Source of the DNA: Ectopseudomonas oleovorans
Lineage (GTDB): Bacteria > Pseudomonadota > Gammaproteobacteria > Pseudomonadales > Pseudomonadaceae
NCBI RefSeq assembly: GCF_003052605.1
Contig: NZ_QASO01000117.1
Location: forward strand, 1 to 58,586
Reading direction: 5' to 3'
DNA length: 58,586 nt
Of the stretch, positions 52,375-58,586 are shown in pieces; position 1 is the stretch's first letter; each line of letters opens with the position of its first letter. The notes beneath the pieces were generated by a model. That model saw only the letters and a list, made by a program, of their open reading frames with translations, did not search any database and was not told the origin of the DNA. The translations under genes and the position numbers were made by a program.

Positions 52375-53135
52375 CGTTGCGTGATATCGAAGTACGCCGC
52401 GGCGAGCGGGTGACGCTGGCGCTGGACGAACTGCACCTCGAAGGGGATCGCTTCACCGTGATCCTCGGCCACAACGGCTCGGGCAAGTCGACCCTGATGA
52501 ACCTGCTGGCGCGGCAGCTGCAGCCGACCCGAGGTTCGCTGCAGCTCGATGAGCGCGACCTGGCCGGTTTTTCCGCCCGTGACTTCGCCCGCCGTGTGGC
52601 CTTTCTGCCGCAACACCTGCCCGATGTCGCTGGCCTGACCGTGCGCGAACTGGTGCGTCTGGGGCGCTTTCCCTGGCGCGGGCTGCTCGGCCGCTGGCGC
52701 GCCGAGGACCATGCAGCCATCGATCAGGCGCTGGCCCAGACCGATGTCGCCCATTACGCCGATCACCTGGCCGACCGCCTCTCCGGTGGCGAGCGCCAAC
52801 GTGCCTGGATCGCCATGCTGCTGGCCCAGCAATCGCCGCTGTTACTGCTCGACGAGCCCACCTCGGCGCTGGACCTGGCGCATCAGTACGAGCTGATGGG
52901 CCTGCTGCGGCAGCTCAATCGCGACAGCGGGCGCGGCATCGTCGCCATCCTTCACGACATCAACCTCACCGCGCGGCATGCCGACCGGGTGATCGCCCTC
53001 AAGCAGGGGCGGATCTTCTTCGACGGTAGCCCGGACGAGTTGCTCAGCGGGCCATTGCTCAGCCAGCTCTACGACATCGATATCGAACTGATCGAGCAGC
53101 CCGGCAGCGCCCGCAAGATTGCCGTGGTGGCCTGA
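52368..53135 (+). CDS. FecE-like siderophore ABC transporter ATPase
   Basis: A 255-residue ABC ATPase with Walker A GHNGSGKST (34-42), signature LSGGERQRAW, Walker B LLLLDEPTSALDL and switch histidine in ILHDINLTARHAD. The DIN-LT-ARHAD end is typical of FecE/FhuC-type iron-siderophore importers. It is overlapped by the FhuF-like gene and followed two bases later by the permease. Confidence 0.93.
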   Translation: MLTLRDIEVRRGERVTLALDELHLEGDRFTVILGHNGSGKSTLMNLLARQLQPTRGSLQLDERDLAGFSARDFARRVAFLPQHLPDVAGLTVRELVRLGRFPWRGLLGRWRAEDHAAIDQALAQTDVAHYADHLADRLSGGERQRAWIAMLLAQQSPLLLLDEPTSALDLAHQYELMGLLRQLNRDSGRGIVAILHDINLTARHADRVIALKQGRIFFDGSPDELLSGPLLSQLYDIDIELIEQPGSARKIAVVA

Positions 53136-53137
53136 GC

Positions 53138-55114
53138 ATGGCTGCAGTTTCGGCGCCGTCACGCCACCTTCTGACGCTACTCGCGCTGCTGCCCCTGGCA
53201 CTCCTGCACCTGTGGCTGGCGGCAGATCTTGGTCCGTTCGAGCTGTGGGCGATGCTGGCTTCTGCCGAACACAGCTTCGAGTTTCTGCAACTGCAACTGT
53301 CGGCTCTACCCAGGCTGAGCATGGCGCTGCTGACCGGCGCTGCGCTGGGCCTGTCCGGCAGCCTGTTGCAGCAGATCACGCAGAACCGCCTGGTGTCGCC
53401 CATGACCATCGGCGCCTCGTCCGGGGCCTGGCTCGGGCTGGTGCTGGCCACCTTGCTGGTGCCGACCTTCGCGGCCAGCCACGGACACTGGGCGGCACTG
53501 CTCGGCGCACTGCTGGCGGTCGGTCTGGTGCTGCTGATTGCCGGGCGCAGTGGCATCGGCGGGCTGCCGCTGGTGCTGGGCGGCATGGCCATGAACCTGT
53601 TGCTCGGCGCGCTGGCTGCCGGGCTGGTGCTGATCAACAACCAGTACACCCAGGGGTTGTTCGTCTGGGGCGCGGGTGATCTGGCGCAGATCGACTGGCA
53701 TTGGGTGCAGTGGCTGTGGCCCAAGCTGTTGCTGGCAGTGCCAGTGCTGATCCTGGCGCCGCGGCCGTTGAGCTTGCTGCAGCTTGGCGGCGATGCTGCT
53801 CAGGGCCGTGGCCTGGCGCTGTGGCCGGTGATGCTGGTGCTGTTCCTGGCGGCGCTGTGGCTATGTTCGGTGTCGATCACGGCGGTCGGCCTGATCGGTT
53901 TCATCGGCCTGCTCACGCCGAATCTGGCGAAGATGCTCGGCGCCCGCACGGCGCGTGATGAGCTTTTTTACAGCGCGTTGCTCGGTGCCTTGCTGCTGCT
54001 TGGCACCGACGCCCTGGCGCTGCTGGCCAATCGTCTCAGCGGCCAACTGGTGCCCAGTGGCGCGGCGGCGGCGTTGATCGGTGCGCCAGTGTTGTTGTGG
54101 CTGGCGCGCCGACATCTGGCGGCGGAAGACCCGCGTGGCCTGCAGTTGCCGCGCGGCGCCGAGCGTTTCGGCTGGCGCAGTGCGCTGTGGGTGGCGCTTC
54201 TCGCCGTGCTGGCGCTGACCGTGGCGCTCGGGCTGGCGCGTGGTATCGATGGCTGGCGTCTGGAATGGCCGTCGGCGTTGGTCTGGTCGCTACGCTGGCC
54301 GCGTGTGCTCACGGCTGCTTCGGCCGGCGCCGGTTTGGCGATTTCCGGCCTGCTGCTGCAGCGCCTGCTGCGTAACCCGCTGGCCAGCCCGGATATTCTC
54401 GGCCTATCCGCCGGGGCCACGCTGGCGGTGATGCTGGCGCTGATCATCTTCGGTGGTGCGCTGCTAGGCGCGGTCGCGCCGCTGGCGGCCTTCGTCGGCA
54501 GTCTGGCGGTGCTGGCGGTGTTGATGCTGCTGGGCCGGCGTCATCACTACTCACCAGCGCTGATGGCGCTGTTGGGGATTTCCCTGGGCGCGCTGCTCAA
54601 CGCCGCCTTGCAGTTCGTGTTGGCCAAGGGCACGGGTGACTCGTTCGCGTTGCTCGGCTGGCTGGCCGGCTCCACCTACCGCGCCACACCGGCGCAAGCC
54701 TTGGGGCTGACGCTGGGCGTGCTGCTATTCGGCGCGCTGGCGCTGCTGTTTCAGCGCGCCCTGACGCTGATCGGCATCGGCGATGGGGTGGCCGCCAGCC
54801 GTGGCCTGAACGTGCCGCGCTTGCGTCTGGCGTTGCTGGTGCTGGTGGCGCTGCTGTGTGCGTTGGTCACCAGCCTGCTCGGGCCAGTAGCGTTTCTTGG
54901 GCTTTTGGCCCCGCATATCGCGGTGATGCTCGGCGCGCGCCGGGTACTGCCGCAACTGCTGCTGGCGGCCTCGCTGGGCGCGGTGCTGATGCTGCTGGCG
55001 GACTGGGTTGGCCGCACCCTGATCTTCCCGTTGCAGATTCCGGTGGGCATTGTTGCCTCGGTGCTGTGTGGCAGCTATTTCGTCTACCTGCTCATCCGTG
55101 GGAGGTTGGCGTGA
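53138..55114 (+). CDS. FhuB-like fused double permease
   Basis: A 658-residue permease with two homologous FecCD units (about 1-330 and 335-658) joined head to tail, as in FhuB, giving about 20 helices. Each half has the FecCD-type LSGSLLQQITQNRLVSP or ISGLLLQRLLRNPLASPD element, with GFIGLLTPN and AFLGLLAPH in the halves. It needs no second permease gene. Its end overlaps the start of the binding protein. Confidence 0.93.
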   Translation: MAAVSAPSRHLLTLLALLPLALLHLWLAADLGPFELWAMLASAEHSFEFLQLQLSALPRLSMALLTGAALGLSGSLLQQITQNRLVSPMTIGASSGAWLGLVLATLLVPTFAASHGHWAALLGALLAVGLVLLIAGRSGIGGLPLVLGGMAMNLLLGALAAGLVLINNQYTQGLFVWGAGDLAQIDWHWVQWLWPKLLLAVPVLILAPRPLSLLQLGGDAAQGRGLALWPVMLVLFLAALWLCSVSITAVGLIGFIGLLTPNLAKMLGARTARDELFYSALLGALLLLGTDALALLANRLSGQLVPSGAAAALIGAPVLLWLARRHLAAEDPRGLQLPRGAERFGWRSALWVALLAVLALTVALGLARGIDGWRLEWPSALVWSLRWPRVLTAASAGAGLAISGLLLQRLLRNPLASPDILGLSAGATLAVMLALIIFGGALLGAVAPLAAFVGSLAVLAVLMLLGRRHHYSPALMALLGISLGALLNAALQFVLAKGTGDSFALLGWLAGSTYRATPAQALGLTLGVLLFGALALLFQRALTLIGIGDGVAASRGLNVPRLRLALLVLVALLCALVTSLLGPVAFLGLLAPHIAVMLGARRVLPQLLLAASLGAVLMLLADWVGRTLIFPLQIPVGIVASVLCGSYFVYLLIRGRLA

Positions 55115-56001
55115 AGCGTTGCTTACTCGGCTTTCTACTGCTGTGGCTGACACCTGCCTGGGCGAGTGATGCGCCACGGGTGGCTGCGCTGAGCTGGGAG
55201 GCCACCGAGCATCTGCTGATGCTCGATGTGACGCCATTGACCGTCGCCGATGCCGGTGACTACCGCGCCTGGGTGGTGCGGCCGACGCTGCCCGCAGGCG
55301 TGCCGTCGAGTGGTTCGCGCCTGGAGCCCAACCTCGAGTTGCTGGCCGAGTTACAGCCTGAGCTGATCGTCATTCCACCGGTGCTGGAAGACATTCGCCC
55401 GTTGCTCGAACGTATCGCGCCGGTGCAGGTGTATCAGGGCTTCAGCCAGCAGCGCGACAATCTGCAGGTGCATCACGAGGCGTTTCTCGACCTGGCGCGC
55501 GCGCTCGGCCGCGAGGCATTGGCCAAGCAACGCCTGCAGGCGATGGACGCCGAGTTGGCGCAATGGCGCGAGCGGCTGCGGGCTCATTACGGGCAGCGCC
55601 TGCCGGCCGTCACGGTGATACGCCTCTCGTCGCCGACGGCCGCCTTCATCAACGGCCCCAACTCCATGCCGCAACATGCGCTGGCGCTGCTCGGCCTGCA
55701 GCCGGCACTGGATCTGCCGCCGAGCCCCTGGGGCATCACTCAGGTACCGATCACCGCGCTGGGGCGCATCGAAGAGGGCGTCGTGCTGCATATCGAACCC
55801 TTTGCCCAGGAGGTGCAGTTGTTCGCCTCGCCACTGTGGCAGGCGATGCCTTTCGTGCGTGAGCAGCGCTTCGCCGCGATGCCCTCGACCTGGACCTATG
55901 GCGGGGTGTTTTCCCTGCAGTATCTGGCCGAGGCCATAGGTGAAGCGCTGCTTAAACTGCCGTCTGAATCTGGAAAAGCGACCCAACAGTCCCTAGAGTA
56001 G
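55111..56001 (+). CDS. FhuD-like periplasmic siderophore-binding protein
   Basis: A 296-residue class-III periplasmic binding protein. It starts with GTG behind GGAGG, overlapping the permease stop (GTGA), and begins with a signal peptide (RCLLGFLLLWLTPAWA). It has the PRVAALSWEATEHLLML and PNLELLAELQPELIVI segments of the FhuD/BtuF fold. The short length fits FhuD. It completes an import system but no TonB-dependent receptor lies in the window. Confidence 0.9.
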   Translation: MKRCLLGFLLLWLTPAWASDAPRVAALSWEATEHLLMLDVTPLTVADAGDYRAWVVRPTLPAGVPSSGSRLEPNLELLAELQPELIVIPPVLEDIRPLLERIAPVQVYQGFSQQRDNLQVHHEAFLDLARALGREALAKQRLQAMDAELAQWRERLRAHYGQRLPAVTVIRLSSPTAAFINGPNSMPQHALALLGLQPALDLPPSPWGITQVPITALGRIEEGVVLHIEPFAQEVQLFASPLWQAMPFVREQRFAAMPSTWTYGGVFSLQYLAEAIGEALLKLPSESGKATQQSLE

Positions 56002-56092
56002 AGCGATTCGAATATAAGTCTGCCGTACGTGACGGTGCCATTTGATGGGCTAATGGGGGCCTGGGCGTTGTCTGACAGGGTTTTGGAGTCGT

Positions 56093-57355
56093 ATGTGCCG
56101 GCTGCTCCTGCTCATCGTGAGCCTCGTTTTTTCCTCGCTCGTGGGCGCCGTTACCTTCGACGAACATATGCGCACTCTGCCTCTGGGGCAGAGCATGTAC
56201 GTGTTCGAGGACGTGCGCGGCGATGCCAGCATTGACGACATTGCCTCACCCGCCGTGCAAGGCAGTTTCCGTCTGCATGACAAACCCGTGCTCAACGCCG
56301 GCTATTCACGCTCGGTATTCTGGTTGCGGCTGGATTTGCACTACTTGCCGCAGCAGGCACAGGGCCCACGCAACTGGCTGCTTGAACTGGCCTATCCGCC
56401 GCTCGATCACCTTGAGCTCTACCTCCCCGACGAGGCCGGTGGTTTCACTCTGGCACAGCGTACCGGCGATTCTTTGCCTTTCGACACCCGCCAGATCCGC
56501 CAGCACAACTACCTGTTCGAGCTGAATCTCGAGCCGAACCAGAACAAGCGCATCTATTTGCGCCTGGAAAGCCAGGGCTCGATCCAGGCGCCGCTGACCC
56601 TGTGGGCGCCCAACGCCTATCTGGAAGAGCAGCCCGCGCGTATCTACGTGCTTGGCATCATCTACGGCGTGCTGCTGGTGATGCTGGTGTACAACCTGTT
56701 CATCTTCCTCAGCGTGCGCGACACCAGCTACCTCTATTACATCCTTTATATCGCCTCGTTCGGCCTGTATCAGGTCTCGGTCAACGGTGCTGGCATCGAG
56801 TATTTCTGGCCCAACAACCCCTGGTGGGCCAATGCCGCGACGCCATTTCTGATTGGATCGGCCGCCTTGTTCGGCTGCCAGTTCGCTCGCAGCTTCCTGC
56901 ACACTGGCGAACACAGCCCCTGGGTCGATCGCCTGTTGCTGCTGCTTATGGCCTGCGGCGCAGGGGTGATGATTCTGGCGCTGAGCATCAGTTATGCCAC
57001 GGCATTGCGTCTGGCCACCTACCTGGCCCTGCTGTTCACCGTGGTTATCTTCGCCGCCGGTATCCTCGCCTGGCTGCGCGGTATGCGCGTGGCGCGGTAC
57101 TTCATCTTCGCCTGGACCGCCTTTCTCATCGGCGGCATCGTCAACACGCTGATGGTGCTGGGCTACCTGCCCAACGTGTTTCTCACCATGTATGCCAGCC
57201 AGATCGGCTCGGCGCTGGAAGTGGGCCTGCTGTCGTTGGCGCTGGCCGACCGCATCAACGCGATGAAGGAAGAGCGCGCGCATTCTCCAGGAAGCCGGAC
57301 GCAAGCTCGAAACGCTGAACCAGGAACTGGCCGACAGCAACCGTTTCAAGGATGA
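56093..57355 (+). pseudogene. ladS: LadS-like hybrid sensor kinase, N-terminal fragment (frameshifted)
   Basis: The N-terminal part of a LadS ortholog: signal peptide, 7TMR-DISMED2 periplasmic sensory domain (about 30-160) and seven-helix 7TMR-DISM domain (about 185-390). The frame should continue as ILQEAGRKLETLNQEL, but after EERA the reading frame shifts by one in a GCGCGCGC tract (57274-57281) and stops at 57355 with an unrelated tail. The next frame carries on without a gap. In P. aeruginosa ladS is next to thiD, so position agrees. LadS is a calcium-responsive sensor acting on GacS/GacA and RsmY/Z. GGAG precedes the ATG. Confidence 0.85.
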
Positions 57356-57368
57356 ATTCCTCGCCACC

Positions 57369-58404
57369 GTGACCCATGAGCTGCGTACGCCGATGAACGG
57401 GGTGATCGGCTCGCTGGAGCTGATGCAAACGGTGAAGATGGACATCGAACTGGAGCAGTACCAGAAGACCGCTGCAGCGTCCGCGCGCGACATGATGCGC
57501 ATGGTCAACGACATCCTCGCTCTCACCGAATTGCAGGCCGGCAAGCTCTATCCGCGGCGCGAGACGTTCAGCCTGCGCGGGCTGTTCGATGGTCTGCGTG
57601 CCCAGTATGCGGCGCGCGCTGAAGACAAGGGGCTGACGTTCGCCCTGGAACTGGACGACAACCTGCCCGATACCCTGGAAGGGGACGCAGCCAAGCTGGC
57701 ACAGGCGCTGGGCTATCTGCTGGATAACGCCATCAAGTTCACCAGCCAGGGCGGCGTGGCCCTTCAGGTCGGCCGTGCCGGTAGTGGGGGCAGCCAGCTG
57801 CCGCTGAGCGTGGTGGTCAGCGATACGGGGATCGGTTTCGTGCCCGGCAACGGCGACCTTTACCAGCGCTTCCATCAACTCGATGGCTCGATGACGCGCA
57901 AGTACGGCGGCCTGGGCATCGGCCTGGCGATCTGCCGGCAACTGGTCGACCTGCTTGGTGGCGTGCTCAGTCACGAGTCGCAGCCGGGGCAGGGCAGTCG
58001 GTTTCGCCTCGATGTGCCGCTGACTCTGCCGCTGCAACCGCAGGTCAGCGATGTTCGCCCGGCACGACCGCAGGGCGGCGCGCTGCAGCGCCAGGCGCAG
58101 CAATGCACGATGCTGATCGTCGAGGACAATGCGATCAACCAGTTGGTAACTCGCGGCATGTTGCTCAAGATCGGCTACCTCGTGCGCACTGCCGACAACG
58201 GCGCCGAGGCCCTCGAGTTGCTGCGCAGTGAGACGGTGGATGCGGTGCTGCTCGACTGCCAGATGCCGGTGATGGACGGCTTCGGCACCTGCCGTGCGCT
58301 GCGCGCCCTGCCGGGCTGCGCCGAACTGCCGGTGCTGGCGATCACCGCGCACAGCCACAGCGGCGACCGCGAACGCTGCCTGGCTGCGGGCATGAGCGAC
58401 TACC
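57369..58404 (+). pseudogene. ladS: LadS-like hybrid kinase, C-terminal fragment (cut by IS66)
   Basis: Second part of the same gene: HisKA with THELRTPMNG, HATPase with DNAIKFTSQGG, DTGIGF and GLGIGLAI, and a receiver with phospho-acceptor D in VLLDCQMPVMDGF. The coding match really begins at 57282, before the first ATG of this frame. It ends at AAGMSDY, directly before the conserved lysine of receivers, because an IS66-type end follows at 58405; the open frame runs on to 58523 only as IS sequence. The rebuilt protein would be close to the about 795 residues of LadS, lacking about 25-30. Confidence 0.85.
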
Positions 58405-58422
58405 GTAACCGCTCCATGAACC

Positions 58423-58446
58423 CCGTCCTTGGCGGACGGTTTTTTT
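58423..58446 (+). terminator. Outward-shielding terminator in the IS66 end
   Basis: CCGTCC-TTGGC-GGACGG followed by seven T on the plus strand. It would stop plus-strand transcription that enters the element from ladS, and lies just past the transposase stop. Confidence 0.7.
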
Positions 58447-58586
58447 CAGGAAGCAGAGGCAGAAGCTGGCGAGCAGTTCCACGGCAGCAGCGCTTCGTAA
58501 TCCTCGACGCGGCTCGCCGCTGACAGGCGTTCAAGGATGTGGCGCAACCAGGCGTAAGGCTCTTGCCCGTTGGCTTTGGCAGTTTC
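58446..58586 (-). CDS. tnpC: IS66 transposase TnpC, C-terminal end (partial)
   Basis: Only the last 46 residues are in the window. They read ETAKANGQEPYAWLRHILER, then a variable stretch and LLPWN, followed by a serine/alanine tail. This is the IS66 C-terminal element: TAKANG-PY-WL...LLPWN. The start lies outside the window. Confidence 0.92.
   Translation of the reverse strand, partial: ETAKANGQEPYAWLRHILERLSAASRVEDYEALLPWNCSPASASAS

Larger units (their letters stand above)
58405..58586. mobile_element. IS66-family insertion sequence, right end (partial)
   Basis: The element begins with GTAACCGCTCCATGAACCCC; GTAA is the usual IS66 terminus. It contains the 3' end of the transposase gene on the minus strand and runs off the window. 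If the family rule holds, an 8-bp target duplication CGACTACC (58397-58404) should be found at the other end. Confidence 0.85.

Noticed and set aside
57369..58523. A complete independent histidine kinase gene
   Set aside because: It lacks any sensor, its matching sequence begins before its first ATG in continuous register with the upstream fragment, and its last 40 codons are IS66 sequence.

Overview
The window is chromosomal DNA of a Pseudomonas. GC is high throughout, the genes are densely packed, and the long core block lipB / lipA / sltB3 / arfA / holA / lptE / leuS / lnt / corC / ybeY / phoH / miaB / hemL / thiE / thiD matches the conserved Pseudomonas layout. The REP/REPIN repeats (GTAGGAGCCGGCTTGCCGGCGA type) are also typical of the genus. 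A mendocina/oleovorans-like lineage is my inference, not something the sequence proves.

Layout. (1) 1-9.8 kb, accessory metabolism: a YbaK-type tRNA deacylase, a metallo-beta-lactamase-fold hydrolase, then an acyl-CoA dehydrogenase, an NCS2-like permease and an AMP-forming acyl-CoA synthetase on the minus strand. Divergent from these is a PAS histidine kinase with a FixJ-type regulator. The divergent gap holds a perfect inverted repeat that could be the operator of a small acid-uptake and activation regulon. (2) 9.8-20.6 kb, envelope and signalling: a GGDEF-EAL protein with a periplasmic sensor domain, a three-gene operon (methyltransferase, small acidic protein, NAD(P)-binding protein), a MORN-repeat/C13-protease lipoprotein, a MaoC hydratase, lrgAB, a Lon-N protein, a DedA-PAP2 fusion and Mpg glycosylase. 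(3) 20.8-31 kb, a co-directional elongasome and cofactor block: proA, nadD, rsfS, rlmH, mrdA, rodA, mltB, rlpA, dacA, ybeD, lipB. (4) 31.3-50.2 kb, mostly minus strand: lipA, sltB3, arfA, holA, lptE, leuS, lnt, corC, ybeY, phoH, miaB, hemL, thiE and thiD, with a few plus-strand genes (ybeL-like, elyC-like, DUF1820) between. (5) 50.4-56 kb, a probable ferric-siderophore uptake island: MFS, FhuF-like reductase, FecE-, FhuB- and FhuD-like proteins. (6) 56.1-58.6 kb, a broken ladS, followed by the end of an IS66-family element that runs off the window.

The most striking observations concern genome decay and small mobile DNA. The LadS hybrid sensor kinase gene carries a frameshift in a GC dinucleotide tract and is also cut by IS66 inside its receiver domain. 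A 158-bp element with IS4-type ends has landed in the middle of the bidirectional terminator between lipB and lipA, duplicating about 10-12 bp, and it carries a REPIN. A second, unrelated 158-bp foldback element sits between lrgA and its likely promoter. Several RNA hairpins also deserve a look: the terminator inside arfA, a hairpin that covers the phoH ribosome binding site, and a 24-bp perfect palindrome between leuS and lptE.

No tRNA, rRNA, CRISPR array, prophage or classical defence system was seen. Start codons were chosen by ribosome binding site, signal peptide and family length, and are noted where uncertain.
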